A DNA stretch of 64,000 nucleotides, taken from positions 3,286,001 through 3,350,000 of the forward strand of contig NZ_CP130610.1 of the NCBI RefSeq assembly GCF_030544485.1. Reading direction: 5' to 3'. The notes below the pieces were generated by a model that saw only the letters and a program-made list of their open reading frames with translations, was not told where the DNA came from and did no database searches. Position numbers and translations under genes: made by a program. This DNA is from Halomonas sp. HAL1 (GTDB taxonomy: Bacteria > Pseudomonadota > Gammaproteobacteria > Pseudomonadales > Halomonadaceae). This document shows positions 47,226 to 58,282 of this stretch, piece after piece (position 1 is the first letter of the stretch; each line of letters opens with the position of its first letter).

Positions 47226-47885
47226 ATGCTGGTAACCCCGACCCTGCTGTTGGCCGGATGTGAACGCACGCTCAATGCCCTACTCGCCCGCGACCCGGCA
47301 GCCCCCGCACGGCTGGCAGCGCTGGCGGGCAGCCGTTTGCTGATACGCCTGGAGCAGCCGCATCTTGAACTTGTGATCCACTACCACCACGCAGGCTTAG
47401 ACCTGATGCGTGGCGAAGGTATTGTTGAAACCGAGGTAGATGCGGTCGTCGAGCTGACTCCGGAAACATTGTCAGAGTGGATCAGCGGCGCCTCGATTGA
47501 GCGGCTAATGTTCGATGGCAAATTGGCCGTGCGTGGGCGTATCCATCTGCTCGAAGCGACCCGCGAGCTGCTTTTCGATTTAGACATTGACTGGGAAAGC
47601 GAGCTGGCCCGCTGGCTTGGCGATATGCCCGCTCACTCGCTGGCCGAAGGGTTGCGTCGCGCCGCTCGCTGGGGACTGCGTGCCAAAGATGAACTGATGC
47701 AGGATGTTTCTGAATATGTGTTTGAAGAAGCCCGCCTGCTACCCGGACAGCAACAGCGCAACGTGCTACGCGATCACTTAACCGAACTGGAAATTGCCAC
47801 CGATCGTCTGGAAGCGCGCTTTAACCGCTTGCAGCGCAAGCTGACGCAACCGTCACAGAGCGCCTCTCAGGAGCCACGCCCATGA
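47226..47885 (+). CDS. ubiJ: ubiquinone biosynthesis accessory factor UbiJ
   Basis: 219 residues. SCP2-type lipid-binding domain (about 1-120), binding hydrophobic quinone intermediates for the Ubi complex, then an alpha-helical, coiled-coil-prone C-terminal segment (about 165-205, [17 protein letters not shown]). The ATG at 47226 has CAGAGG 5 nt upstream; the longer frame from 47166 overlaps ubiE and is rejected. The stop overlaps the ubiB start (ATGA). Confidence 0.92.
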   Translation: MLVTPTLLLAGCERTLNALLARDPAAPARLAALAGSRLLIRLEQPHLELVIHYHHAGLDLMRGEGIVETEVDAVVELTPETLSEWISGASIERLMFDGKLAVRGRIHLLEATRELLFDLDIDWESELARWLGDMPAHSLAEGLRRAARWGLRAKDELMQDVSEYVFEEARLLPGQQQRNVLRDHLTELEIATDRLEARFNRLQRKLTQPSQSASQEPRP

Positions 47886-49504
47886 GCCTGCGCCTGCTAC
47901 GGATCAGCTGGGTAATCACGCGCCACCGGCTAGACACATTGCTGCCGCTGGAGCGCCTGCCCTGGTGGCTGCGGACGCTGCTGTGGTTTTCACCGTTACG
48001 CTTGGTGCCGATCGGCAAGCGATCACGGGGCGAACGCCTGCGCTTGGCGTTAGAGGCGCTAGGGCCAATTTTCATTAAATTCGGACAGATGCTCTCGACC
48101 CGCCGCGACCTGCTACCGGCAGATATCGCCGATGAGCTAAAGCGCCTTCAGGATCAGGTGCCGCCTTTTCCCGGTGATCTTGCCGCTGCCCGCGTCGAGA
48201 AAGAGCTGGAAATGACACTGGAAGTGGCCTTTGCTGAGTTTGACCGTGTGCCATTAGCCTCTGCATCGATTGCCCAGGTACACGCGGCAAGGCTGCACGG
48301 CGGTGAAGACGTAGTGGTAAAAATTATTCGCCCTGGCATTGATCGCGTGATGCGTCAGGACATGGCGCTGATGTACCAAGTTGCCAAGCTATTCTCCAAA
48401 ATCCCCGAAGCGCGACGTTTGCGCCCGGTGGAAGTCATTCGCGACTACGAAGCCACGCTGTTTGACGAATTGGATCTCTATAAAGAAGCCGCCAACACCT
48501 CGCAGCTTAAACGTAACTTCAAAGACTCACCGCTGCTATTTGTACCTACCATCTATTGGCCCTTCACCCGCCGCCACGTGATGGTTCAAGAGCGCATTCG
48601 TGGCATACCGGTCGCCGATTTAGACACGCTAATTGCTCGTGGCACGAACCTTAAAAAGCTCGCAGAACGCGGCGTTGAGCTTTTCTTTACCCAGGTATTT
48701 CGTGACAACTTCTTCCACGCGGATATGCACCCCGGCAATATCTTTGTTAACTGTGACAACCCCGAAGACCCGCAGTACATCGCCATCGACTGCGGCATTG
48801 TGGGCAGTCTGACCCGAGAGGATCAGGACTATTTGGCCCGCAATCTGCTGGCGTTTTTCCACCAGGACTATTACGAAGTAGCCGCGCTGCATATTGAGTC
48901 CGGCTGGGTGGGCGAAAATACTCGCGCCAATGAGTTCGCGGCAGCCATCCGCACCGTCTGCGAGCCTATTTTAGAGAAGCCGCTGAAAGACATCTCCTTT
49001 GGCCAAGTGCTCCTGGGTCTGTTTCAAACCGCGCGGCGTTTTAATATGGAAGTGCAGCCGCAATTGGTTCTATTGCAGAAAACGCTGCTCAATATTGAAG
49101 GCTTAGGGCGTCAGCTCTATCCTGACTTGGACCTTTGGAGCACCGCCAAGCCGTATTTAGAGCAGTGGATGAAGGAGCGTGCGGGTGTCAGCGGTTTATG
49201 GGAATCACTCAAGCGGCAGGCACCGGAGCTTTCACACCAGCTACCTGAATTGCCTGTACTCGCGCACCAAGCGCTTAGCCGCATGGAGCATGAGCATCGT
49301 CAACGTCATCAGCAGGTGGACTCCATTAACGCCATGCGCGTACAGATGGTGCGGCAGGGCAAGCGGCTTTACCGCCTGCGCCTGGGTCTGATTCTGCTGG
49401 CACTGGCACTGGCTTGGCAGCCATTAAGCGGTTGGATTGAGCTCCAGGAGTGGCCAATACTGGCTGCCGCTGCGATTGGCCTCTTACTGCTGGTATGGCA
49501 ATAG
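47882..49504 (+). CDS. ubiB: ubiquinone biosynthesis regulatory kinase-like protein UbiB
   Basis: 540 residues; atypical kinase (ADCK/COQ8 family) required for ubiquinone synthesis. The diagnostic KxGQ motif [14 protein letters not shown] is at about residues 64-77, the alanine-rich loop [13 protein letters not shown] at about 126-138, and [14 protein letters not shown] is the catalytic block. Two C-terminal hydrophobic segments (about 497-540) anchor it to the membrane. Third gene of ubiE-ubiJ-ubiB. Confidence 0.96.
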   Translation: MSLRLLRISWVITRHRLDTLLPLERLPWWLRTLLWFSPLRLVPIGKRSRGERLRLALEALGPIFIKFGQMLSTRRDLLPADIADELKRLQDQVPPFPGDLAAARVEKELEMTLEVAFAEFDRVPLASASIAQVHAARLHGGEDVVVKIIRPGIDRVMRQDMALMYQVAKLFSKIPEARRLRPVEVIRDYEATLFDELDLYKEAANTSQLKRNFKDSPLLFVPTIYWPFTRRHVMVQERIRGIPVADLDTLIARGTNLKKLAERGVELFFTQVFRDNFFHADMHPGNIFVNCDNPEDPQYIAIDCGIVGSLTREDQDYLARNLLAFFHQDYYEVAALHIESGWVGENTRANEFAAAIRTVCEPILEKPLKDISFGQVLLGLFQTARRFNMEVQPQLVLLQKTLLNIEGLGRQLYPDLDLWSTAKPYLEQWMKERAGVSGLWESLKRQAPELSHQLPELPVLAHQALSRMEHEHRQRHQQVDSINAMRVQMVRQGKRLYRLRLGLILLALALAWQPLSGWIELQEWPILAAAAIGLLLLVWQ

Positions 49505-49535
49505 CGCAGTGCATTAAACGTTTATAAGGATTCCC

Positions 49536-49928
49536 ATGGACAACAACTCATTATCGCCTGACAATTTACCAACCAACACTTTTTCGACAAATACTGCGTC
49601 TGTGCTGGATACTCTCAATGAGGTACTAAAGCAGCGGCGACACGCCGCAGCAGAAGATTCTTATGTTGCCTCCTTGCATCATAAGGGTTTGAACAAGATA
49701 CTCGAAAAGATTGGCGAAGAAGCGACTGAAACAGTGCTTGCGGCAAAAGATGCGGAGCACGGTGGTGAGGCTGAGCGCCAAGCGTTGATTTCTGAAACTG
49801 CCGACCTGTGGTTTCATAGTATGGTGATGCTGTCGCACCTGGGGATGGATCATCAGGCTGTTTTAGACGAACTGGCGCGACGCGTTGGCATTTCCGGGCA
49901 CGAAGAAAAAGCGTCTCGTCAGCCATAG
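49536..49928 (+). CDS. hisE: phosphoribosyl-ATP pyrophosphatase
   Basis: Second step of histidine synthesis: PR-ATP to PR-AMP. 130 residues. The MazG-like helical core has [19 protein letters not shown] (about 42-60) and [13 protein letters not shown], with [14 protein letters not shown] Ser/Thr/Asn-rich N-terminal extension of about 22 residues precedes it. hisI, its usual partner between ubiB and tat in Pseudomonas, is absent here: ubiB ends 31 bp upstream. AAGGATTCCC precedes the ATG. Confidence 0.95.
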   Translation: MDNNSLSPDNLPTNTFSTNTASVLDTLNEVLKQRRHAAAEDSYVASLHHKGLNKILEKIGEEATETVLAAKDAEHGGEAERQALISETADLWFHSMVMLSHLGMDHQAVLDELARRVGISGHEEKASRQP

Positions 49929-50004
49929 CGGTCACAGAAACTGTCGTATAGTGATAACCAAGCTGGAAAAAAGATAGTCAACCTGCTCCCATGAGGAAAC
50001 GCAT

Positions 50005-50283
50005 ATGTTAGGTGGTATTAGTATTTGGCAGTTGCTGATTGTCCTGGGCATCATCATCCTGGTTTTCGGCACCAAAAAACTGCGTAATGTGGGCACCGAC
50101 CTAGGCGGGGCGGTCAAGGGCTTCAAGAAAGCCATGCACGATGAAGAGAAAAATAAAGAAGCGGATAAAGAAGACGCTGACCAACCGCATGCCAAAGTGA
50201 GCCATGAAGAACCTGGCAACACTTATGACGTTCAAGCCGAAGAGAAACAGGCCGCCAACGAACGTAACGAAGAGCGCAAATAA
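50005..50283 (+). CDS. tatA: Sec-independent translocase subunit TatA
   Basis: 92 residues. One transmembrane segment (about 4-22, [19 protein letters not shown]), hinge [24 protein letters not shown], and a Lys/Glu/Asp-rich cytoplasmic tail. Forms the Tat pore for folded, often cofactor-containing proteins. First gene of tatABC; tatB begins 3 bp after its stop. Confidence 0.96.
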   Translation: MLGGISIWQLLIVLGIIILVFGTKKLRNVGTDLGGAVKGFKKAMHDEEKNKEADKEDADQPHAKVSHEEPGNTYDVQAEEKQAANERNEERK

Positions 50284-50286
50284 ACC

Positions 50287-50772
50287 ATGCTGGATATCGG
50301 CTTTCTTGAACTAATGCTCATTGGCATCGTCGGGCTATTGGTGCTTGGCCCGGAGCGGCTGCCTAGGGCCGCTCGCACGACGGGTATGTGGATTGGCAAA
50401 ATCAAGCGCACGGTATCCGGCATGCAGCGTGAAATTAGCGCTCAGCTTGAAGCAGAAGAGCTACGCCAAAAGCTTAACGAACAGCAGAAGAAGCTCGACG
50501 ATAGCTTGAAAAAAGCCAAGCGGGATGTAGAGAGTATTGCCGATACCCCTTCTACTCCTCGGTCAGCGCCAGCTACCAAGGCGACGCAGAGCGAGACAGA
50601 GCAGCGCGTCGCCAAGGCGAGCTCCCGATTGGATGACGCCCTGCAAACGGTACGTGAAGAAACGCCTCCTTCATCGTCACCGCCTTCCTCGGCAGCATCC
50701 GAAGACGCGGCAGAACCTGAGCCGACTGAATCTCAAAAGGCTGCATCAAATAAGGACCGTAACCACCAATGA
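50287..50772 (+). CDS. tatB: Sec-independent translocase subunit TatB
   Basis: 161 residues. Transmembrane segment (about 2-19, GFLELMLIGIVGLLVLGP) with the conserved glutamate and LGPERLPRAART hinge, then a long amphipathic helix (about 22-85). The tail (85-161) is rich in Ser, Pro, Ala, Thr. Together with TatC it receives Tat signal peptides. The stop overlaps tatC (ATGA). Confidence 0.95.
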   Translation: MLDIGFLELMLIGIVGLLVLGPERLPRAARTTGMWIGKIKRTVSGMQREISAQLEAEELRQKLNEQQKKLDDSLKKAKRDVESIADTPSTPRSAPATKATQSETEQRVAKASSRLDDALQTVREETPPSSSPPSSAASEDAAEPEPTESQKAASNKDRNHQ

Positions 50773-51560
50773 GTATGTCTGGCGATTCAAAGGAGCCGCG
50801 TGAAGACCAAAGCCAAGCCCCTCTTATTGAGCACCTGATTGAACTACGTTCACGGTTGATGCGCGCCGTGATCGTGATTCTGGTGGTCTTTTTGGGCCTT
50901 TATTCGTTTGCCAATGATATTTACACCTTCGTCGCCGAGCCGTTAATGGATCTGCTGCCCGAAGGCTCGCAAATGATCGCCACAGAAGTGGCCTCGCCAT
51001 TCTTAGCGCCATTTAAGCTTACCTTGGTCGTCGCGGTGTTTATCGCCATTCCCTTTGTGTTGCATCAGGCCTGGGCGTTTATCGCGCCGGGGCTTTACGA
51101 CAATGAAAAAGCACTGGCGATCCCGATACTGGTCTCAAGCATTGCGCTGTTCTATGGCGGTGCGGCGTTTGCCTATTACGTGGTTTTTCCGCTGCTGTTT
51201 GAGTTTTTCACCCAAACCGGGCCGGACAACATCGCGATCATGACCGACATTAACCAGTATTTGAACTTCGTTCTTAAGCTGTTTTTTGCTTTCGGGGTGG
51301 CGTTTGAAATTCCTATTGCGACCTTCTTGCTTATCCTCTCTGGCGCCACGACGGTGGAAAGCCTTTCTAAAAAACGCCCCTATATCCTTTTAGGCTGCTT
51401 TGTCGTCGGTATGCTGCTAACCCCACCTGATGTGATTTCCCAAAGCCTGCTGGCAATCCCCATGTACCTGCTTTACGAAGTGGGGCTACTGTTTGGCCGT
51501 TTGGTGCGCAAACGCAAAGAAGAGAAAGAGGCTGCTGAAGAGCAAGAAGCAGATCTCTAA
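50769..51560 (+). CDS. tatC: Sec-independent translocase subunit TatC
   Basis: 263 residues with six transmembrane segments. The N-terminal HLIELRSRLMRAVIVI motif, used in signal-peptide recognition, is at about residues 19-34, followed by the first helix. EVASPFLAPFKLTLVVAVFIA, GLYDNEKA and the C-terminal LTPPDVISQSLLAIPMYLLYE are family blocks. The acidic C-terminal tail (EEKEAAEEQEADL) is cytoplasmic. Confidence 0.97.
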   Translation: MSMSGDSKEPREDQSQAPLIEHLIELRSRLMRAVIVILVVFLGLYSFANDIYTFVAEPLMDLLPEGSQMIATEVASPFLAPFKLTLVVAVFIAIPFVLHQAWAFIAPGLYDNEKALAIPILVSSIALFYGGAAFAYYVVFPLLFEFFTQTGPDNIAIMTDINQYLNFVLKLFFAFGVAFEIPIATFLLILSGATTVESLSKKRPYILLGCFVVGMLLTPPDVISQSLLAIPMYLLYEVGLLFGRLVRKRKEEKEAAEEQEADL

Positions 51561-51588
51561 GCGGATCAGCGCAGCGCGCAGATACGGA

Positions 51589-51621
51589 AAAGCCGTCGCC
51601 ATGGTTAATGGCGACGGCTTT
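51589..51621. terminator. convergent hairpin between tatC and elbB
   Basis: AAAGCCGTCGCCAT, a 5-nt loop, then ATGGCGACGGCTTT: perfect 14-bp stem in the 85-bp gap between convergent stops. The U-rich end of the 3' arm runs into CTTATC on the plus strand. Confidence 0.75.
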
Positions 51622-51645
51622 CTTATCTGCTATACGACGGCATGC

Positions 51646-52305
51646 TTAATCCATCATCTCAGCGAGACGATCTACCAATTTAAAAATACCGGTGGCCGCT
51701 TCACTAATACGCGTTGCCAGCATATAGGCAGGTGTGGTCACCACGCGGTGCTCAAGGTCGACGACAATATCTTCTACTGCACAGCTGCGGTGCAACCCGC
51801 CCATGGCACTAATCGCCCCGGAAACCGCCGGATCATTACCCACGGTCACTGCAATACCGTCACCCAATAGACGGGGCACCAGTACGGGGGAAATACACAT
51901 CAAGCCAATGGGTTTGGCCTCTTGACGAAAACCAAACAGCGACTCTTTTAGCGCTTCCAGCACCTGCATATTGTCGCTGGCACTGGCGAAATCCGACAGA
52001 TTTTTGGCGACACCGAAACCACCGGGCACAATCACTGCATCGAAGTTATCAGCGTCTAGCTCACTCAATGGGCGGATGTTTCCACGCGCCAAGCGGGCAG
52101 ACTCCTGCAGCACATTACGCTGTTCACCTTCCGCCACCTCTTGCGTGAGGTGGTTGATAACGTGATGCTGTTCTATATCCGGGGCAAAACAGTGGTAACC
52201 AATACCCAACTGATCCAAGCGCAACAGCGTTAACGTCGTCTCATATATCTCTGAACCATCATAAACGCCGCAGCCAGCTAAAATCACCGCCACCTGTTTG
52301 GTCAT
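51646..52305 (-). CDS. elbB: ElbB/YhbL family glyoxalase III-like protein
   Basis: 219 residues; DJ-1/PfpI superfamily. VAVILAGCGVYDGSEIYETT at the start and the nucleophile-elbow region GLMCISPVL (Cys about 135) are characteristic, with DAVIVPGGFGVAKNL upstream of it. E. coli ElbB has glyoxalase activity and was named from an isoprenoid-linked phenotype; the role here is inferred. The ATG at 52305 has AAGGAG 7 nt upstream; the frame continuing to 52353 is not used. Confidence 0.93.
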   Translation of the reverse strand: MTKQVAVILAGCGVYDGSEIYETTLTLLRLDQLGIGYHCFAPDIEQHHVINHLTQEVAEGEQRNVLQESARLARGNIRPLSELDADNFDAVIVPGGFGVAKNLSDFASASDNMQVLEALKESLFGFRQEAKPIGLMCISPVLVPRLLGDGIAVTVGNDPAVSGAISAMGGLHRSCAVEDIVVDLEHRVVTTPAYMLATRISEAATGIFKLVDRLAEMMD

Positions 52306-52461
52306 GCCTATCTCCTTATCCCAGGGTCTGCCGATTGCAATACAGCAAAGCAATTGCTCACTTTAGTCAGTCTACCTTGTTGCCACAAGACGGCTTTCGC
52401 CGCAGGGTATGGCTGATATACTCCATTCAGGCCTTCGGGCACCCTCATTTGCGTTCTTTAA

Positions 52462-53484
<1,023 letters not shown>

Positions 53485-53498
53485 ACTACTGCGACAAA

Positions 53499-53529
53499 GA
53501 TGACAACAAGGTGACACTTGTTTGTCATC
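53499..53529. promoter_or_regulatory. inverted repeat with Pho-box-like spacing upstream of ppk
   Basis: GATGACAACAAG and CTTGTTTGTCATC are near-perfect inverted arms around GTGACA, with one bulged T. Read on the minus strand, GTGTCAC, CTTG, TTGTCAT, CTTT, GTCGCAG follow an 11-nt period resembling tandem PhoB half-sites (CTGTCAT). It may also serve as the hemB terminator. Lies in the 121-bp gap before ppk. Confidence 0.3.
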
Positions 53530-53605
53530 TTCTCCCCGCATACTGCCTTCCTATACAAGTATCAGGCTATGATACCTTCGAGCCATCAACGCGGGGAGAT
53601 CCACC

Positions 53606-55795
53606 ATGGACGAGCAAGCGTCAGATTCTTTACCATCATCGTCTACTGATCAAACCAGCAGCGACGGCGATATGCCGCTACGAATTAACCGCACACCCAC
53701 CGGGGTTCAAGCGCGTGACACGTTGCCTGAAACCGACCTTGACGACACTCAGCTTTACTTCAATCGCGAGCTGTCGCATCTACAGTTCAATATCCGCGTG
53801 CTTGAACAAGCGTTAGACGATGCCCACCCATTGCTCAACCGGTTGATGTTCTTGCTGATTTTCTCATCTAATATGGATGAGTTTTTCGAAATTCGCGTAG
53901 CGGGATTAAAGCACCAGATCGCCCTTGGCGACGACACCACCGCGGCCGATGGCCGACTGCCTAAAGCCGTATTGGCCGAGATTTCTCAGATCGCCCATAC
54001 GCAAATTGATCGCCAGTATCAAATACTCAACGATACCTTGTTGCCCGCCCTGGAGACTCATGGGTTGCGCTTTCGTCGTCGCGATCAGTGGACTGATCAA
54101 CAAAAGGCCTGGACGCGGGCGTTTTTCGATAACGAAATTATGCCGGTTATTAGCCCCATCGGTCTCGACCCTTCGCATCCCTTCCCGCGTCTGGTCAATA
54201 AAAGTCTTAACTTTATTGTTGAGCTGGAAGGCAAAGATGCCTTTGGCCGCGCCGGAGGCATGGCTATTCTACCAGCGCCACGCTCGCTGCCTCGCTTAAT
54301 GGCGCTACCGAAGGAGTTATGCGAAGAGGGTTTCTCCGAGTATGTGTTCCTGTCCTCGATGATTCATGCCCATGCCGATGAGCTATTTCCCGGCATGCGC
54401 GTGCGCGGCTGTTACCAGTTTCGTTTGACCCGCAATGCGGATATGAGCGTTGACCCTGAGGAAGTCTCAGACCTTGCTTCCGCCCTGCGTGGCGAACTAC
54501 TGGCACGCCGTTATGGCAGCGGTGTGCGGCTGGAAGTGGCGGACAGCTGCCCCGATGACTTAACTAATTTTCTGCTGCGTCAATTTGAGCTTGAGAGCGA
54601 CGATTTATATCGGGTCAAAGGGCCGGTGAATTTAACCCGCATGATGTCAGTTCTGGGTGATGTGGACCGCCCAGAACTGCTCTATCGCCCGTTTACTCCC
54701 AGCATTCCGAAAGCGCTCAAAGCGGGCAGCTTGTTCGATGCTATTGCTAAGAGTGACATTCTGCTCCATCACCCTTTTCAATCATTTACTCCGATTGAAG
54801 ACCTGCTGCGCGAAGCCGCCCGCGACCCGCATGTACTGGCTATAAAGCAGACGCTATACCGTACGGGCTCAGACTCGCCTATCGTTAGCGCGCTGGTAGA
54901 AGCGGCTAGCCAGGGCAAAGAAGTCACCGTGGTCATTGAACTACGTGCGCGTTTTGATGAAGCCGATAATCTACAGCTGGCTTCTCGTTTGCAGGAAGCG
55001 GGGGCAATCGTTGTCTACGGCATTATGGCCTACAAGACTCACGCCAAGATGCTGCATATAGTACGCCGCGAAAAAGGCGAGCTGTGCTACTACGCGCACC
55101 TCGGCACCGGTAATTACCACTCTAAAACCGCCAAGCTGTATACCGATTACAGCCTGCTGACTGCCAATAAAGCGCTGTGCGCCGATGTGCATAAAGTGTT
55201 TCAGCAGCTGTCGGGGATGGGCCGCGCACGCAAGATTGACACGCTGTTGCATGCGCCATTCACGCTGCACGAGCGGCTAGTGGAAATGATTGACCGTGAA
55301 GCGCAAATAGCGCGCAAGGGTAAACGCGCCCATATCATCATTAAATGCAATTCGTTAACCGAGCCCAAACTTATCAAAGCGCTCTACCGTGCCTCCCAGG
55401 CGGGGGTTGAGTGCGATTTGATTATTCGCGGTATGTGCTGTTTGAAGCCTGGGGTGCCGGGGGTTTCCGAGAATATTCGTGTGCGCTCCATTATTGGCCG
55501 TCTGCTTGAACACACCCGTGTGTTCCACTTTCACAATGATGGCAAGTCGGAGACTTGGTGCTCAAGCGCCGACTTTATGTCGCGCAATATGTTTCACCGT
55601 GTTGAAACGTGCTTCCCGCTGCTGGATAAGAAGCTCGCCACCCGTGTGCGCAAGGATCTCGAAACCTACATGGTGGATAACTGCCAGAGCTGGCTGCTAC
55701 AGACCGACGGCAGCTACCAGCTTCAGGATCCAGGTAAAAGCGATGCCATCAGCGCCCAGGAAACTCTGCTCTACGCCTACGCATCGAAAAGCTAA
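53606..55795 (+). CDS. ppk: polyphosphate kinase 1
   Basis: Makes and degrades inorganic polyphosphate from ATP. 729 residues. N-terminal domain with YFNRELSHLQFNIRVLEQA (about 51-69), the long helical head domain, and the PLD-like catalytic halves: the autophosphorylated histidine is in YKTHAKMLHI and a second block GTGNYHSKTAKLYTDYSLLT follows. GGGGAG precedes the ATG. Adjacent to hemB, as in Pseudomonas. Ends at a convergent terminator with metE. Confidence 0.97.
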   Translation: MDEQASDSLPSSSTDQTSSDGDMPLRINRTPTGVQARDTLPETDLDDTQLYFNRELSHLQFNIRVLEQALDDAHPLLNRLMFLLIFSSNMDEFFEIRVAGLKHQIALGDDTTAADGRLPKAVLAEISQIAHTQIDRQYQILNDTLLPALETHGLRFRRRDQWTDQQKAWTRAFFDNEIMPVISPIGLDPSHPFPRLVNKSLNFIVELEGKDAFGRAGGMAILPAPRSLPRLMALPKELCEEGFSEYVFLSSMIHAHADELFPGMRVRGCYQFRLTRNADMSVDPEEVSDLASALRGELLARRYGSGVRLEVADSCPDDLTNFLLRQFELESDDLYRVKGPVNLTRMMSVLGDVDRPELLYRPFTPSIPKALKAGSLFDAIAKSDILLHHPFQSFTPIEDLLREAARDPHVLAIKQTLYRTGSDSPIVSALVEAASQGKEVTVVIELRARFDEADNLQLASRLQEAGAIVVYGIMAYKTHAKMLHIVRREKGELCYYAHLGTGNYHSKTAKLYTDYSLLTANKALCADVHKVFQQLSGMGRARKIDTLLHAPFTLHERLVEMIDREAQIARKGKRAHIIIKCNSLTEPKLIKALYRASQAGVECDLIIRGMCCLKPGVPGVSENIRVRSIIGRLLEHTRVFHFHNDGKSETWCSSADFMSRNMFHRVETCFPLLDKKLATRVRKDLETYMVDNCQSWLLQTDGSYQLQDPGKSDAISAQETLLYAYASKS

Positions 55796-55822
55796 GCGTC
55801 GGCAAGCTAGCTTTCAAGCCAA

Positions 55823-55844
55823 AACCCCGCTTTTTAGCGGGGTT
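55823..55844. terminator. bidirectional terminator between ppk and metE
   Basis: AACCCCGCT, TTTT loop, AGCGGGGTT: a perfect 9-bp stem in the 90-bp gap between convergent stops. On the minus strand it continues TTGGCTT; on plus, GATTCTG. Confidence 0.7.
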
Positions 55845-55885
55845 GATTCTGACCAGAAAGGCTTAATCAAAGTATTTACAACCGT

Positions 55886-58183
55886 TTACGCATAGCGTTG
55901 GCGCAGTACTTTGGCAGCTTCGACCATATTAGCCAGCGCTGGCTCCACTTCCGCCCAGCCGCGCGTTTTCAGGCCACAATCCGGGTTTACCCATAGCCGT
56001 TCAGCTGGGATCTTCTCTAAGGCTTTTTCCATCAAATCGACCATCCAGCTCACCTCGGGAATATTAGGGGTGTGGATATCGTAAACGCCTGGGCCGATTT
56101 CGTTGGGATAAGCAAAGTCCTGGAAGGCGTCCAGCAGGTGCATATCCGAGCGCGATGTTTCGATGGTGATCACATCGGCATCCAAGGCGGCGATCGCACC
56201 GATGATGTCGTTGAACTCCGAGTAACACATATGGGTGTGAATTTGCGTGGTGTTGGCAACGCCTGCGGCACTTAGCTGAAAGCTCTCGACTGCCCAATCC
56301 AGGTATGCCTGCCACTCATGCTGGCGTAGCGGCAGCCCTTCGCGCAGCGCCGGCTCATCGATTTGAATCACATTAATCCCGGCTTTTTCCAGATCCAATA
56401 CCTCATCGCGCAACGCCAAGGCAATCTGGCGGCAGGTGGTTTCCCGCGGTTGGTCATCGCGGACAAACGACCACTGCAGAATCGTCACCGGCCCCGTCAA
56501 CATCCCCTTCATGGGTTTGCTGGTCAGGGTTTGCGCATACTGGCTCCAGCGAACGGTCATGGGTGCAGGGCGTGAAACGTCGCCGAAAATAACCGGCGGC
56601 TTAACACAGCGTGAACCGTAGCTCTGCACCCAGCCAAAGCGGGTAAAGGCAAACCCTTCAAGCTGTTCGCCAAAATACTCCACCATGTCGTTACGCTCGG
56701 CTTCGCCGTGCACTGGCACATCGATATCCAGCGCTTCCTGGCGCTCAACCGCGTAAGCAATTTCATCCTGCATGCGGGCTTCGTAGTTAGCTGATGACAA
56801 CTCGCCGGCTTTAAACGCGCGCCGTGCAGCACGAATCTCATCGGTTTGCGGGAAAGAGCCAATCGTCGTCGTCGGGAACAACGGTAGCTTAAGCGCTCGC
56901 CGTTGTGCGTCAGCACGCACGCTGTAGGGCGCCTGTCGTTGGCTATCAGCAGGGCTAATCGCGGCCAGTCGCTCACTAACCACTGTCTGGTGGATACGCG
57001 TTGATTCACGCCGGGCATCCAACGCTCGGGTTGCTTCATCCAAACGCTGCTCATCATCAGGCGTGGTTCGGTTATCAATCAACCGCGCCAGAGTGACCAC
57101 TTCCGCCAGCTTTTGCTGCGCAAAAGCCAGCCAACTCACGAGCTCCCCACCGAGCTCTGTTTCCTGCGCAAGATCTACCGGCACATGCAACAACGAGCAG
57201 CTCGGCGCCAACCAAAGCCGCTGCCCGAGGCGCACTTTTAACGGCAACAAGCGTTCGCGCAATGCCGCTAAGTCGGCTCGCCAGATATTGCGACCATCGA
57301 CAAAACCGACTGATAGCACCTGATGCGGGCCAAGACGATCAATGACACTCTCGACTTGCTGCGGTGCGCGCACGGCGTCGATGTGTAAACCCGCCACGGG
57401 TAGCCGGGTCGCCAGAGAGAGGTTGTCGCCCAAGCCTCCAAAGTAAGTGGCTAGTAATAGTTTTAACGGGGCAGACTGAAGGCGGTGATAGGCACGCTCA
57501 TAGGCTTGCTGCCACGCCAAAGGGAGATCCTGCACCAGTGCGGGTTCGTCTAGTTGCACCCACTCAATCCCCTGGGTAGCAAGCCGCGCTAATATTTCGC
57601 CATACACATTGAGTACGCTGTCTAGTAGCGTCAGGTGATCAAAATCACCGCCCTTGGTTTTGCCCAGCCATAGCCACGTTAGCGGCCCGGTTAGCGTTAC
57701 TTTCGGGGTAAAGCCTGCACGTAACGCTTCATCCACCTCGTCGAACAGGCGGTTAGAAGCCAGGGTAAAGATTTGCCCTTCATGCAGTTCGGGGACGAGA
57801 TAGTGGTAGTTGGTATCGAAATATTTGGTCATTTCACAGGCGGCCGCGGGCTCACCTCTGGGGGCGCGGCCACGGGCCATACGAAAGGCGGTGTCGAGAT
57901 CAACATCACCACTAGCGACTTCCTCTTGGGCGTTAAAGCGTGCAGGTACGGCACCTAGGGTGACTGAAACGTTCAGCACTTGATCATAAAACGCGAAATC
58001 ACCCACGCTGACGAAATCCAAACCTGCGCTCTGCTGCGCCTGCCAGTGACGCAGGCGGAGTTCATGGCCAGTGCTTTCAAGTTCGCTACGGGTGCATTCG
58101 CCCTTCCAGTATGCCTCAGTGGCCTTTTTTAGTTCGCGCTGAGCGCCAATGCGGGGATAGCCGAGAATATGAGAAACTGTCAT
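55886..58183 (-). CDS. metE: cobalamin-independent methionine synthase
   Basis: Transfers the methyl group from methyltetrahydropteroyl-triglutamate to homocysteine. 765 residues. Zinc-binding residues are seen in HTHMCYSEF (His/Cys) and [11 protein letters not shown] (Cys); other blocks are [20 protein letters not shown] at the N-terminus and [15 protein letters not shown]. The ATG at 58183 has AGGG 6-7 nt upstream and matches the family start. No riboswitch is seen upstream; control is probably through MetR, encoded divergently at 58283. Confidence 0.98.
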   Translation of the reverse strand: MTVSHILGYPRIGAQRELKKATEAYWKGECTRSELESTGHELRLRHWQAQQSAGLDFVSVGDFAFYDQVLNVSVTLGAVPARFNAQEEVASGDVDLDTAFRMARGRAPRGEPAAACEMTKYFDTNYHYLVPELHEGQIFTLASNRLFDEVDEALRAGFTPKVTLTGPLTWLWLGKTKGGDFDHLTLLDSVLNVYGEILARLATQGIEWVQLDEPALVQDLPLAWQQAYERAYHRLQSAPLKLLLATYFGGLGDNLSLATRLPVAGLHIDAVRAPQQVESVIDRLGPHQVLSVGFVDGRNIWRADLAALRERLLPLKVRLGQRLWLAPSCSLLHVPVDLAQETELGGELVSWLAFAQQKLAEVVTLARLIDNRTTPDDEQRLDEATRALDARRESTRIHQTVVSERLAAISPADSQRQAPYSVRADAQRRALKLPLFPTTTIGSFPQTDEIRAARRAFKAGELSSANYEARMQDEIAYAVERQEALDIDVPVHGEAERNDMVEYFGEQLEGFAFTRFGWVQSYGSRCVKPPVIFGDVSRPAPMTVRWSQYAQTLTSKPMKGMLTGPVTILQWSFVRDDQPRETTCRQIALALRDEVLDLEKAGINVIQIDEPALREGLPLRQHEWQAYLDWAVESFQLSAAGVANTTQIHTHMCYSEFNDIIGAIAALDADVITIETSRSDMHLLDAFQDFAYPNEIGPGVYDIHTPNIPEVSWMVDLMEKALEKIPAERLWVNPDCGLKTRGWAEVEPALANMVEAAKVLRQRYA

Positions 58184-58282
58184 GATGAACCCTACCAACG
58201 TGAATGAATTCACACAGTCTGGGCACCCCGTCTTAGTGAATCAAACTAAAGTTTCTAATAGTAAAGATGAAAAATACTCACA
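58184..58282. promoter_or_regulatory. metE/metR divergent control region
   Basis: 99 bp containing possible LysR/MetR-type sites. MetR binds TGAA-N5-TTCA. Here TGAAAAATACTCA (58268-58280) matches with one mismatch, right before metR, and the dyad GTGAATGAATTCAC (58200-58213) is close with a 4-nt spacer. Both are candidates for MetR autoregulation and homocysteine-dependent activation of metE. Confidence 0.45.

Noticed and set aside
58184..58282. Possible cobalamin or SAM riboswitch before metE
   Set aside because: Only 99 bp lie between the divergent starts and no long leader, B12-box or SAM-switch fold is seen; metR control is the simpler explanation.
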